Part shown: positions 8,665-17,443 of the stretch, piece after piece
Layout of the letters: the number at the start of each line of letters is the position of its first letter
Position numbering within the stretch: the stretch's first letter is position 1
Source: Chitinophaga flava
Lineage (GTDB): Bacteria > Bacteroidota > Bacteroidia > Chitinophagales > Chitinophagaceae
Assembly (NCBI RefSeq): GCF_003308995.1
Contig: NZ_QFFJ01000001.1
Span: 3,224,001-3,288,000, forward strand
Length of the DNA stretch: 64,000 nt
Direction: 5' to 3'
Translations under genes and position numbers: made by a program
The notes under the pieces: generated by a model
What the model was told of the DNA's origin: nothing
What the model saw: only the letters and a program-made list of their open reading frames with translations
Databases searched by the model: none

Positions 8665-9358
8665 ATAATATCTCTCTCAGCTCCTTTAAGTGCCCGATCG
8701 TATAAGTAGGCGTAAAATCGACGGGTGGTTTGGCAGGATTAAAATATACCTGGTCCATACCTACACCATGTGCCCCTTTAATATCCAGCTCCATCGCATC
8801 TCCCACCATAATGCTTTCCGCGGCAGTAGTACCGGCCTGGGCAATGGCATATTCGAAGATGGCCGGATAAGGTTTCAGGCTGCCCGCCACTTCTGAAGTG
8901 ATGATATGCGTAAAATAGTGTTCAATCCCCGAATTCTTCATCTTACGCAGCTGGGTTTCCTCAAACCCGTTAGTGATCATGTGCATCGGGTAGTTTTTGG
9001 CTACCAGATAGTCCAGCGTTTCGATAGTTTCAGGAAACAGCACCTTTTTGTTGGGCAGTATGTCCAGGAACTGCAAGGCAAGGCTTTGGCACAGCTTTTC
9101 GTCACCTATCTTGAAATCCAGCAGTGTAAGCCGGAAACGTTTGTCGCGCAGCTCATTTCTGTTGATAAATCCTTTACGGAAACGTTCCCATAACCTTTCG
9201 TTGTGTCCTTGATAAGAAGCGTGAAATGCTTCAAAAGTAGGTACCTCTCTGTTGGCCAGGTTGTGATTGTTGTACAGTTCCAGCAAGGTTTCCCGTTCGT
9301 TGGTCTCAAAGTCCCAGAGCGTATGGTCCAGGTCAAAGAAAAGATGTTTGTATTTCAT
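8663..9358 (-). CDS. YjjG-family HAD nucleotidase
   Basis: A 231-residue haloacid dehalogenase-like phosphatase of the YjjG type, which removes phosphate from pyrimidine nucleotides including non-canonical ones. Motif I is FFDLDHTLWDF near residue 7, motif II is HMITNGFEETQ, the motif III Lys lies in SLKPYPAIF, and motif IV is MVGDAMELDIKGA. The ATG at 9358 is chosen because MKYKHLFFDLD is the usual family start and a -7 box (9366-9373) lies just upstream. Its stop lies inside the terminator shared with the convergent Cys-rich gene. Confidence 0.88.
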   Translation of the reverse strand: MKYKHLFFDLDHTLWDFETNERETLLELYNNHNLANREVPTFEAFHASYQGHNERLWERFRKGFINRNELRDKRFRLTLLDFKIGDEKLCQSLALQFLDILPNKKVLFPETIETLDYLVAKNYPMHMITNGFEETQLRKMKNSGIEHYFTHIITSEVAGSLKPYPAIFEYAIAQAGTTAAESIMVGDAMELDIKGAHGVGMDQVYFNPAKPPVDFTPTYTIGHLKELREIL

Positions 9359-9365
9359 GACGGTG

Positions 9366-9373
9366 CAAAGGTA
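9366..9373 (-). promoter_or_regulatory. -7 promoter element for the HAD gene
   Basis: Reads TACCTTTG on the minus strand, an exact TAnnTTTG match, ending 8 nt before the ATG. The transcript would have almost no leader. Confidence 0.55.
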
Positions 9374-9454
9374 CAAAATACCTGACAGATGGGGTTTCCG
9401 GAGAAGCGTCATTCAACTAAATTCAGTATTTTACCGATTCAATCAACGAACGAT

Positions 9455-10156
9455 ATGAATGCAGTTATTACAGGTGCCAGCAAGGGCATCGGAAAGGCTA
9501 TTGCAGAAAGACTGGCAGCAGAAGGGTTTAATGTGATTATCTGTGCACGGAACGCTGATTCGCTGGCTGCTGCCCAGGCAGCGATACAGCAAAAAAACCC
9601 CGCTGTAACGGTTATAGCTGAATCCGTTGATATGGGAGATAAAGCCCAGGTAATGGCGTTTGCCCAAAAAATCAAAGCTACCTGGTCTACTGTGGACATA
9701 CTGGTTAACAATGCCGGTATCTTTATTCCCGGAGCGTTACATGAAGAAGCAGATGGCCTGCTCGAAAAGTTGATGGCCGTTAATGTATACAGTGCGTATC
9801 ACCTTACCCGGGAACTGCTCCCGCTGATGATCGCACAACGCAATGGGCATATTTTTAATATGTGCTCTACAGCCAGCCACCATGCCTATCCCAACGGTGG
9901 TTCCTACAGCATCACCAAATATGCCCTGCTGGGATTTTCCAAAAACCTTCGTCGGGAACTCATGTCTCACAATATCCGTGTAACCGCCGTTAGCCCCGGT
10001 CCAACCCTCACTGCCTCCTGGGATGGCTTCGAAGCCCCGCCCGACAGAATGATGCCTCCTGAAGATATTGCCAGCGTAATCTGGAATGCCTTTACACTCG
10101 CCAAACAAACCGTTATTGAGGAAATACAACTCAGACCCATGTTAGGAGATATCTGA
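9455..10156 (+). CDS. Short-chain dehydrogenase/reductase
   Basis: A 233-residue NAD(P)-dependent oxidoreductase. The cofactor motif GASKGIG is at residues ~7-13, NNAG at ~86-89, and the catalytic YSITK (YxxxK) at ~150, preceded by a conserved Ser in the MCSTAS segment. It resembles 3-oxoacyl-ACP reductases (FabG-like) and sepiapterin-reductase-like SDRs; the substrate cannot be told from sequence. The start at MNAVITGAS is the family's usual position. It is divergent from the HAD gene and appears to be a single-gene unit. Confidence 0.85.
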   Translation: MNAVITGASKGIGKAIAERLAAEGFNVIICARNADSLAAAQAAIQQKNPAVTVIAESVDMGDKAQVMAFAQKIKATWSTVDILVNNAGIFIPGALHEEADGLLEKLMAVNVYSAYHLTRELLPLMIAQRNGHIFNMCSTASHHAYPNGGSYSITKYALLGFSKNLRRELMSHNIRVTAVSPGPTLTASWDGFEAPPDRMMPPEDIASVIWNAFTLAKQTVIEEIQLRPMLGDI

Positions 10157-10172
10157 GCCGATTACAGATTGT

Positions 10173-10253
10173 CAATTACAAATTACGAATTTCAGTAAAA
10201 TCACTCCATTCATCATTCGTAACGCGTAATCGATCATTTGTAATTGATAATTG
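10173..10253. repeat. AT-rich interrupted inverted repeat (ATTACGAAT family)
   Basis: Arms share CAATTACAAAT and TACGAAT on the left and ATTCGTA and ATTTGTAATTG on the right. The same words recur at 31462-31540 and near 62770. It probably acts as the terminator of the SDR gene. Confidence 0.5.
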
Positions 10254-10323
10254 GCTATTTCATATATAATTCTTTTAACTAAGTTTTAACGGCAGTTAAC
10301 ACCGCTTCCGGAGCGGGTTTGGT

Positions 10324-10331
10324 TAAATTTG
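10324..10331 (+). promoter_or_regulatory. -7 promoter element for batD
   Basis: TAAATTTG, an exact TAnnTTTG match, 11 nt before the ATG at 10343. It rules out an earlier start at 10319. Confidence 0.55.
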
Positions 10332-10342
10332 TTGACATAACT

Positions 10343-12292
10343 ATGAAGGACAGATTTAATATAAAAAAATACATTTTCTCCATTTTATGTTGTCTGGGGC
10401 TGGTCGTCTGCGCCAGCGCGCAAGAGCTTCGTTTTACCACCAGCGTAAGCAGCAGCGCTGTAACGGTTGATGAACCATTTCAGATTCAGTTTATGCTGGA
10501 AAACGGAACCAATATCGCCAGCTTTACTCCACCCAGCTTTAAAGACTTCGAAGTACTGCAAGGCCCTTCACAAATGCAGGGTCAATCCATCTTTAATGGC
10601 CGTCGCTCTGAATACTTTGCACTGAATTATGTGCTGCAGCCCAAACATGTGGGCAGCTTTACCATTCCCGGCGCCCAGGCCCGGGTGAACGGCAACGTGA
10701 TCAAGTCTAACCCGGTACTCATTGAAGTCCGGAAAGGCAATGCCCAGGCACAGACACCGCAGCCATCCCAGCAACAGGCAATCCCGCAGCATCGCAGTCA
10801 AGGTGGTAACGGCCTGAGTGAGGACGTGTCTGATGGGGTGCTCAAAAAAGGAGAGGACATCCAGGAGAAACTGCGCAAAAACATCTTCCTGAAAGTAGAA
10901 GTTGACAAAACCAACCTGTACGAAGGCGATCAGCTGACCGCTACCTATAAACTCTATACCCGGCTCCCGACCAACTCCAGTGTCACCAAAGTGCCGGCAT
11001 TCAAGGGCTTTTCCGCTAAAGATATCGAACTTCCCAACCCTCCCCAGGCTACGGAAGAAAGAATCAACGGCGTGCCTTTTAAAGTATTCACCATCCGTAA
11101 AACGCTGTTGTTCCCTCTTCAGTCAGGTACCCTGGAACTGGACCCTGTAGAAGTAGACAACCAGGTACGCCTGGTGAAACTGGTGAGCAACAAACGCTCC
11201 CGTGGCGGCAAAGATCCGTTTGAAGAGTTCTTCAACGACCCTGCCTTTAAAGATCCTTTCTTCGACGACTTTTTCAACCGTCCGGAGGTAGAGTACCAGG
11301 ATGTACCTTATAAAATCCAGAGTAATCCAATCAAAATAAATGTAAAATCACTGCCGGTAGATGGCCGCCCCTCCAGTTTCAACGGCGCCGTTGGTCATTT
11401 CAAAATGACAGCCACAGTAGATAAAAAGTCACTCAGCACTGATGATGCCCTCACCCTGAAAATAAACATCAGCGGGCAAGGCAACGTAAACCTCCTCAAC
11501 TCCCCTAAAGTGGACATCCCCAGCGGCTTTGAGAAGTACGATCCCAAAGTGACTGATGATATTGAAAAAAACAGCAACCCGCTCACCGGCAGCAGACAGT
11601 TTGAATACGTGCTGATGCCACAGGAAGCAGGTCAGCATACCATCCCGGCGATAGAATTTTCCTACTTCGATCCGGTGGCCAACAGTTACAAAACACTCCG
11701 CTCCGAGCCTTTCGTGATCGATATCACCCAAGGAAAACGGATACGACAAGACAAACATGATTTCGGTGTGGGCAAAAATGAACTGGTGAAAATTGATGGT
11801 GGCATATACAAGTGGACCCAAAACCGTCAATGGCTGATCGTCAGCCCCTGGTTCTACGTGCTGCTGTTGTTGCCGCTGCTGATCGCTGCCGCACTGATAT
11901 ACTACAAACACCGAAAAGACTACAATACCACCAATGCAGCATTGCTGAAACACCGTTATGCCAACAAGGTAGCCCTCAAAAGGCTGGAGCTGGCAGCCCG
12001 GTATCTGAAAGAAGGCAAAGACAAAGCTTTCTACGAGGAGACATCCCGTGCTGTGTGGGGTTATCTCAGCCACAAGCTGAAAATACCATTCGCAGACCTC
12101 AGCAAACAACTGATACAAGACAAGCTGGCCGCACGTCATATCAACGGCACCAATACCAGCGACCTGTTTGAACTGATCGACAACTGCGAAGTGGCCCTGT
12201 ATGCTCCCGGCAGCGGCAACGACCGGATGCAGGGCACCTACTCCAAAGCAGTGATCATCATCACTAACCTTGAAGATGCGCTGAAGAATTAA
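10343..12292 (+). CDS. batD: BatD-family protein
   Basis: A 649-residue envelope protein of the Bacteroidota Bat (aerotolerance) group. It has a signal peptide ending near VCASAQ, a long region of repeated beta-sandwich domains (for example LEVEVDN-like and VDKKSLSTDDALTL segments) and one C-terminal membrane span (PWFYVLLLLPLLIAAALIYY, ~500-520), followed by a cytoplasmic helical domain of about 120 residues. The batE-like gene follows 19 bp downstream. The usual batA, batB and batC genes are not adjacent; an SDR gene lies upstream. The molecular role of BatD is not settled. Confidence 0.85.
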   Translation: MKDRFNIKKYIFSILCCLGLVVCASAQELRFTTSVSSSAVTVDEPFQIQFMLENGTNIASFTPPSFKDFEVLQGPSQMQGQSIFNGRRSEYFALNYVLQPKHVGSFTIPGAQARVNGNVIKSNPVLIEVRKGNAQAQTPQPSQQQAIPQHRSQGGNGLSEDVSDGVLKKGEDIQEKLRKNIFLKVEVDKTNLYEGDQLTATYKLYTRLPTNSSVTKVPAFKGFSAKDIELPNPPQATEERINGVPFKVFTIRKTLLFPLQSGTLELDPVEVDNQVRLVKLVSNKRSRGGKDPFEEFFNDPAFKDPFFDDFFNRPEVEYQDVPYKIQSNPIKINVKSLPVDGRPSSFNGAVGHFKMTATVDKKSLSTDDALTLKINISGQGNVNLLNSPKVDIPSGFEKYDPKVTDDIEKNSNPLTGSRQFEYVLMPQEAGQHTIPAIEFSYFDPVANSYKTLRSEPFVIDITQGKRIRQDKHDFGVGKNELVKIDGGIYKWTQNRQWLIVSPWFYVLLLLPLLIAAALIYYKHRKDYNTTNAALLKHRYANKVALKRLELAARYLKEGKDKAFYEETSRAVWGYLSHKLKIPFADLSKQLIQDKLAARHINGTNTSDLFELIDNCEVALYAPGSGNDRMQGTYSKAVIIITNLEDALKN

Positions 12293-12311
12293 TCACTTAA
12301 GGAAAGGGAAC

Positions 12312-13088
12312 ATGTCTATTCATAAAAATATCAAAGCGGTTTTCTTCCTGTTGGCCGTTGTGCTGATGGGCAGTATCGCGCAGGCACAGCAGGCCATTCC
12401 GCAACAGCGTTTTGATGCTGCCAATAGCCTCTATCAGCAAAGTAAGTTCACCGATGCTGCGGCTGCCTATCAACAGCTGATCGATGAAGGATTTGAGCTG
12501 AAACCACTTTATTACAACGCTGGCAATGCTTATTACAAAGCGGGCAAAACCGGCGAAGCTGTATATAACTACGAAAAAGCATTACAGCTCGCCCCCGGCG
12601 ACGAGACCATCAAACACAACCTGGCACTTGCCAATCAGAAAGTAAGCGGCTACGTAGATGAGTTACCGTTAGTATTCTTTCAGCAATGGTGGCAACAGCT
12701 GCAGCTGCTGCACAAGCCCAACGGCTGGGCGGCCGGCTGTATTGTACTTTTCTGGCTGGTCATTGCAGGTATTATGCTCAACCGGTTCCTGCCCGGTTGG
12801 AAAAACAAATTCCTCCGCTGGGGTAATTATGCACTGGGGACCTTGTTTGCCCTGTACCTGATCATGGCTATAGACACCTATGCTGTGGCCAATGACCATC
12901 AGTCCGGCATTATCATACAAGGCAATACCAAAGTAAAATCAGCTCCCGACGATAATAGTAAAGATGCCTTCGAAGTACAGGAAGGAATGAAAGTGCATAT
13001 CTCCGACGCTACAAAAGACTTCTGTAAAATTTCACTGGCCGACGGAAAAACGGGATGGGTTAGCTGCGGGCTGATCAAACGCCTGTAA
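12312..13088 (+). CDS. batE: BatE-like TPR protein with C-terminal SH3 domain
   Basis: A 258-residue protein: a signal peptide (to about AQAQQ), a tetratricopeptide unit (FDAANSLYQQSKFTDAAAAY, then YYNAGNAYYKAGKTGEAV, ~32-100), two membrane spans (~140-160 and ~175-195), and a C-terminal bacterial SH3-like domain (VKSAPDDNSKDAFEVQEG ... GWVSCGLIKRL). This order is that of BatE proteins. It is coupled to batD with a 19-bp gap. The SH3 part may bind peptidoglycan. Confidence 0.82.
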   Translation: MSIHKNIKAVFFLLAVVLMGSIAQAQQAIPQQRFDAANSLYQQSKFTDAAAAYQQLIDEGFELKPLYYNAGNAYYKAGKTGEAVYNYEKALQLAPGDETIKHNLALANQKVSGYVDELPLVFFQQWWQQLQLLHKPNGWAAGCIVLFWLVIAGIMLNRFLPGWKNKFLRWGNYALGTLFALYLIMAIDTYAVANDHQSGIIIQGNTKVKSAPDDNSKDAFEVQEGMKVHISDATKDFCKISLADGKTGWVSCGLIKRL

Positions 13089-13095
13089 ATACCGG

Positions 13096-13905
13096 CTATA
13101 CGGCCATAGACTGGTGTGTCATCATATGCCGCATACTGATGGTGAGACGATTGCCATTGGGGTTGCGGGTTTCATCAAACAGCTGTTGTGCCTGGATACC
13201 GGCTCTCATTTGATATTTTTCACTCATCATATACAGTCTCTCCGCAGCGATATCGATACCGGAAGCCTGTCTTTCTCCGGTATCATCCAGCAGCTCTGTG
13301 GCGAGTATGCCATTGTCTTCTACCTGGATATAAAGCCGGTTATCGTCTTTGCCGATGTGGATTATCAGGCGGCCGCCTGCTTTCTGGGGGCGTAACAGCA
13401 ACCGGTGCCAGATCACATATTGCACATAAGGCTGAATAATTAGGGGAGGAATCAGTGTATCCTGCTGGTTAACATCTTCCATAATTCTCACTTGATAAGA
13501 AAACTGCTGATCAAACCGGAGCTGTTCCAGTTGTATGTAGAGTTCCAGGGCTTCCAGGTCATCGTGCAGAGACACCCATTCCTTGTTGAAGTTTCCGATC
13601 ATCAGCCGCATGAGGCGGGCAAACCGGGTGAGGTAAAGGGAGGCCATATCCGTACTGGTAGTAAGGATATAGTGGTGAATAGCGTTGAGGCTGTTAAAAA
13701 TAAAATGCGGGTCCATGTGAGCCTGGAAGGCATGGAGTTCCAGGTTGATCAAGGAGTGTTGCATGGTTATTTCTTTCGCAGAGGCTCTTTTAATTCTTTT
13801 TTCACGAAGAATAAAAAATGCCACCAGGACAAGGAGACTTAACAAAAAAAACAGCCAGTACAGCCATCCCGCAGCAAAAACTATTTCATCGAAATGTTGT
13901 ACCAC
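13096..13905 (-). CDS. LytS-type sensor histidine kinase, degenerate ATPase site
   Basis: A 269-residue protein with one membrane span (residues ~12-33) and a His_kinase (LytS/YehU) domain: FQAHMDPHFIFNSLNAIHHY contains the phospho-accepting His. The ATP-binding half is eroded. The N-box, normally VENAxxHG, here reads VQYVIWHRL, lacking the Mg-binding Asn, and the G1 box is VEDNGILA. The start is a GTG; no ATG is available before the kinase core. No LytTR regulator gene is adjacent. It is convergent with batE, with only 7 bp between stops. Confidence 0.75.
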   Translation of the reverse strand: MVQHFDEIVFAAGWLYWLFFLLSLLVLVAFFILREKRIKRASAKEITMQHSLINLELHAFQAHMDPHFIFNSLNAIHHYILTTSTDMASLYLTRFARLMRLMIGNFNKEWVSLHDDLEALELYIQLEQLRFDQQFSYQVRIMEDVNQQDTLIPPLIIQPYVQYVIWHRLLLRPQKAGGRLIIHIGKDDNRLYIQVEDNGILATELLDDTGERQASGIDIAAERLYMMSEKYQMRAGIQAQQLFDETRNPNGNRLTISMRHMMTHQSMAV

Positions 13906-14067
13906 ATCTAAGGTTTACAGGAAAGTTGAACGTCTTGCTGAAAGCTCATTAAATATCGGTCAAATCGATGCGAATGGGAAGTGGGATTTATCCGGAGGCA
14001 GATTTTACCCGGCAAGTGGGGAGAATTTGCGGAAAAGTGGTTTTGATTTGGGGATTATCTGATTCAT

Positions 14068-14126
14068 GGATTTATGGATTTGGGGATTACATTTCACATC
14101 AATAAATCCCAAAATCCATAAATTCC
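14068..14126. terminator. Long AT-rich inverted repeat after the response regulator
   Basis: A left arm starting GGATTTATGGATTTGGGGATT pairs with a right arm ending AAATCCATAAATTCC, with about two mismatches. It lies just past the stop of the minus-strand response regulator, so it is probably its terminator. Confidence 0.6.
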
Positions 14127-14133
14127 AAAATGT

Positions 14134-14844
14134 TCAGGCTTCTGTAAACTTGTAGCCAACTCCTCTTACAGAGTGGAAGTATTTGGAGTTGCGGCTATCT
14201 TCCTCGAAGTATTTACGGAAGTTGAGGATGAAGTTGTCGATCGTTCTCGTAGTGGGGTATACGTTATAGCCCCAAACTACCTGTAATATTTTTTCACGGG
14301 TGACTACTTCGCCTTTGTTTTCGATGAGCAGTTTCAGCAGCATAGCTTCTTTCTTGCTCAGCTCATAATGTTTACCGTCTTTGCCAACACATTCCTGAGC
14401 GGCGAAGTCGATGGTATTGTTACCGAACCGGTATACATTGGGGACGCTGTCTTTATCCTGTATTTTTTTGTTTTTGACGATGAGCTTTTCCACACGTAGC
14501 AGCAGCTCTTCCAGGTTAAAAGGTTTGGTCATGTAGTCATCACCACCTTTTTTGAGGCCGAGTACGCGGTCGGCGCTGCTGTTTTTGGCGCTCAGGAACA
14601 GGATAGGTACTTCATTGTTCTGGATGCGGATGTTTTCGCATACAGCGATACCATCCATTTCGGGCAACATGATGTCCAGTATGATGAGGTCAAAATATTC
14701 ATTCTTTACTGCTTTCAGGGCAGCGGTACCATTGTCTACGGCGGTTACTTCATATCCTTCCAGTTCCAGGTTGAGCTTCAGCGCTTCCTGGAGATTTTCT
14801 TCATCCTCCACCAGCAGTATGGATGCTTTAGTCGCTTCCTTCAT
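14134..14844 (-). CDS. OmpR-family response regulator
   Basis: A 236-residue DNA-binding regulator. The receiver domain (residues ~8-120) has the acidic pair EDEE, the phospho-accepting Asp in LIILDIMLPEMDG, the Thr/Ser in FLSAKNS and Lys in MTKPFNLEE. The winged-helix output domain (~135-235) ends TRTIDNFILNFRKYFE and VRGVGYKFTEA. Its cognate kinase gene lies 63 bp upstream in the same orientation. Confidence 0.93.
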   Translation of the reverse strand: MKEATKASILLVEDEENLQEALKLNLELEGYEVTAVDNGTAALKAVKNEYFDLIILDIMLPEMDGIAVCENIRIQNNEVPILFLSAKNSSADRVLGLKKGGDDYMTKPFNLEELLLRVEKLIVKNKKIQDKDSVPNVYRFGNNTIDFAAQECVGKDGKHYELSKKEAMLLKLLIENKGEVVTREKILQVVWGYNVYPTTRTIDNFILNFRKYFEEDSRNSKYFHSVRGVGYKFTEA

Positions 14845-14907
14845 GTGTTAATCGTTTGATTTTACTATAAACCGCGGACATGTATGAGCATGAATCCGTC
14901 ATCTAAT

Positions 14908-15930
14908 TTACGCTGTTTGCACGGAATATTCCGGCCAGGTTATTTCGAAGCAGGCGCCGGTAGGCAAATTGTCTTTTACCCGGATGGTACCGTCGTGTTG
15001 TTCCACGATCTTAGCCGTGAGGAAGAGTCCCAGCCCGGAGCCTTTTGCTTTTCTGGTGTTTTCGTTGCCCAGCCGGTAGAACTTCAGGAAGATGCGTTCT
15101 CTTTCTTCTTCCGGTACGCCGGGTCCTTCATCGGCCACCTGCAGTTTCAGGTGGTGGTGTTCGGACTCAAACAGGCGAACGGTGATGGTAGAGTTACGGG
15201 GAGCGTATTTCACTGCATTCTCTACAAGATTGCTGAGGATAATCTGCAACATCAGTTTATCACCTTCCATCCGCACATGTGGCAGAATGTCTGCATTTAT
15301 GACATGTGTTCCGATACGATTGCGCAGTTCCCTGATATTGGCTTCCAGCAAGGCGGAGAAGTCGAGCGGTTCTTTAAACAGCTTGTAATTATGTGTTTCC
15401 AGCTGGGCTGCCAGCAGGATGTTGTTACAGAGCTGGTCCAGGCGATTGGTTTCCCGGATGGTATTATCAATCAGCTTGGCCTGCTTTTCCTCGTTCAGCT
15501 TGTGTCTGCGGATCGTTTCCAGATTCAGTTTGGCGGCAGCGATGGGCGATTTCAGCTCATGTGTTACGGCCATCATAAAATTCTGCTGCTGTCTGCTGAG
15601 CTTCATATATTTCCAAACAGCTCTATATACAAAGAGCGCGCCGAGCAGTATAATTCCTAAAAAAATAGATCCTTCCCCGATATATTTAAAAGAACGCATA
15701 TGAGCGTCCTTGTCAATCCGCTGTACCTCGAGCTGGTGTTCAACCGGCTGTGCCAGGCTATCGATGCGCAGGGTAAGGTTTTGTCTTTCGAAGGCACTGA
15801 TCTGCTCGCTTTGCCGGAACAGAAGCACGCCCCACCAGATAAGGGCGATAATCGTATATGCTAATACCAACAGATAAATGAAGGAAACAGATTTTCCTTC
15901 CTGCATTTTATTGAAAAACTTTCTCATCAT
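14908..15930 (-). CDS. Membrane sensor histidine kinase
   Basis: A 340-residue kinase with two membrane spans (~15-36 and ~127-148) around a short extracytoplasmic sensor. The H-box is AVTHELKSPIAAAKLN, the N-box LSNLVENAVKYAPRN, G1 ADEGPGVP and G2 GSGLGLFLTAKIV, all intact. It is the partner of the OmpR regulator downstream. Its ATG overlaps the stop of the gldH gene (ATGA at 15927-15930), so the three genes form one translationally coupled operon. Confidence 0.93.
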   Translation of the reverse strand: MMRKFFNKMQEGKSVSFIYLLVLAYTIIALIWWGVLLFRQSEQISAFERQNLTLRIDSLAQPVEHQLEVQRIDKDAHMRSFKYIGEGSIFLGIILLGALFVYRAVWKYMKLSRQQQNFMMAVTHELKSPIAAAKLNLETIRRHKLNEEKQAKLIDNTIRETNRLDQLCNNILLAAQLETHNYKLFKEPLDFSALLEANIRELRNRIGTHVINADILPHVRMEGDKLMLQIILSNLVENAVKYAPRNSTITVRLFESEHHHLKLQVADEGPGVPEEERERIFLKFYRLGNENTRKAKGSGLGLFLTAKIVEQHDGTIRVKDNLPTGACFEITWPEYSVQTA

Positions 15931-16415
15931 GGCCGTTTGCCGGCTTTCTCTATCCGCAGACCTATATTCATCACATGGGGGAGCGGGTTTTGCCGCATGT
16001 TTTGCTCGAACGTAAATTTATAGGTGCCTGGTTTATTGAAGAGTGCTTTCTGCTGGATGAGAACCCGGTGTTCATAAATATCATCGATCCCATTTCCATG
16101 CCATTTGCCATTGATATCTGCCAGTGGCAGCTCTACCCTTTGTTCTTTAGAGATACTATCGTTTGGATACCGGGTACCTACCAACAGCCAGATGTTGCTG
16201 TAAGGATAAGCATCGGTATGCCTGACATTCACATAGATATCGTACAGGTTGGCAGTATCTTCCGGCAGGATATTTACTTCAAACGAGGGTTGGTAATCAT
16301 AGGTCCAGTTATGACCCGGTATTTCCAGGTTTTTCTCGTAGACATCCATTTTTAACGGCTTGCAGGCCGCAGCCAGTAAGAGTAAGCCTGCTGTTACCTG
16401 AAATAGTCTTTTCAT
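15927..16415 (-). CDS. gldH: Gliding motility lipoprotein GldH
   Basis: A 162-residue lipoprotein (signal LLLLAAAC, lipobox Cys at 18) resembling GldH, an envelope lipoprotein needed for Bacteroidota gliding and type IX secretion-dependent movement. The body is beta-rich (NWTYDYQPSFEVNI, DIYVNVRHTDAYPYSNIW, GNGIDDIYEHRVLI, GTYKFTFEQNMR), matching the family in length. It overlaps the downstream kinase gene by four bases and lies 15 bp from yicC. The link to a two-component system is a context observation only. Confidence 0.85.
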   Translation of the reverse strand: MKRLFQVTAGLLLLAAACKPLKMDVYEKNLEIPGHNWTYDYQPSFEVNILPEDTANLYDIYVNVRHTDAYPYSNIWLLVGTRYPNDSISKEQRVELPLADINGKWHGNGIDDIYEHRVLIQQKALFNKPGTYKFTFEQNMRQNPLPHVMNIGLRIEKAGKRP

Positions 16416-16430
16416 AAGGTATACGCCTTG

Positions 16431-17306
16431 CTATAAAACGTTTAATACTTGTTCTTTGGCTTTCTCCAGTTCATCCTTCATCAGCACTACCCATTGCTGG
16501 ATACCGGCATCATTGGCTTTGGAACCGGTAGTATTGATTTCGCGGCCGATTTCCTGCAGTACGAAGCCCAGTTTTTTACCTTTGGCAACTTCTTCATCTT
16601 TCAGGATTTCGCGGAAATAGCGGAGATGGTTTTCCAGACGCGCCAGTTCTTCAGAGATATCCAGTTTTTCCAGATAGAAGATAAGTTCCTGCTCCAGCCT
16701 GTTGGCATCCACATTTTCCTTGCCTACATATTCGGCCAGCAGGGACTCCAGACGTTGACGTATACGGTCTTTGCGCAACGGGTCCAGTGCACGCACCTTT
16801 TCAGTATAACTTTCAATATTGGTGATACGCTGTAACAGATCAGCTTCCAGCATCTGGCCTTCATCCTGACGGTGCATGTCCAGATCGGTGAGCGCTTCCT
16901 TCAGGGTGTCTTCCACATCTTTCCATTCTTCTTCCGTCAGCTGCTCAGTAGCGGGACTCACCACTTCAGGAAGCTTCATCAGCACATTCAGCATATCGCC
17001 CTGTGGGAGCTCCAGCTGATTGGCCAGCATGGTAATAGACTGGTAGTAGTACTTCGCCAGGTCGGTATTGATAACCACCGGTTTGGTAGCACCATTCTGA
17101 CGAATGTTGATGGTGGCATCCAGGGTCCCGCGTATCAGCACCTGTTGCATCAGCGAGCGGATGTCAAATTCGTAGGGTTTCAGCAATGGCGAGAATTTCA
17201 GGTTCACTTCAAACTGCTTTCCATTCAGCGATTTGATTTCAACCACTATACTTGTTTCGCCTCTGGTGCTTTCCGCCCTTCCGAAGCCAGTCATTGATTT
17301 CAGCAT
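16431..17306 (-). CDS. yicC: YicC-family endoribonuclease
   Basis: A 291-residue protein starting MLKSMTGFGRAE, the classic YicC start, and ending with the conserved EIGREINTTGSKANDA segment and a C-terminal helix (MKDELEKAKEQVLNV). YicC/YloC proteins are RNA endonucleases that affect small RNA turnover. The length is normal. It is the first gene before gldH and the OmpR/kinase pair, and has its own -7 element (17326-17333). Confidence 0.92.
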   Translation of the reverse strand: MLKSMTGFGRAESTRGETSIVVEIKSLNGKQFEVNLKFSPLLKPYEFDIRSLMQQVLIRGTLDATINIRQNGATKPVVINTDLAKYYYQSITMLANQLELPQGDMLNVLMKLPEVVSPATEQLTEEEWKDVEDTLKEALTDLDMHRQDEGQMLEADLLQRITNIESYTEKVRALDPLRKDRIRQRLESLLAEYVGKENVDANRLEQELIFYLEKLDISEELARLENHLRYFREILKDEEVAKGKKLGFVLQEIGREINTTGSKANDAGIQQWVVLMKDELEKAKEQVLNVL

Positions 17307-17325
17307 AATAGATATTTGTAGGCAA

Positions 17326-17333
17326 CAAACCTA
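17326..17333 (-). promoter_or_regulatory. -7 promoter element for yicC
   Basis: TAGGTTTG on the minus strand, an exact TAnnTTTG match about 20 nt before the yicC ATG. Confidence 0.5.
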
Positions 17334-17443
17334 GTTAAAATTTGTGTATTTGGTATTGTTGACAAGTGGTTATTTGATGCTAAATACCAGATTTTTATCT
17401 GAAAACCAGCAATTAACTATCAAAATAATCAAAACCATTCACA

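Noticed and set aside
11429..12139. 236-codon minus-strand frame inside batD.
   Set aside because: Shadow of batD; no promoter or domain.
14884..15660. 258-codon plus-strand frame opposite the sensor kinase.
   Set aside because: The minus strand has all histidine kinase motifs in order.
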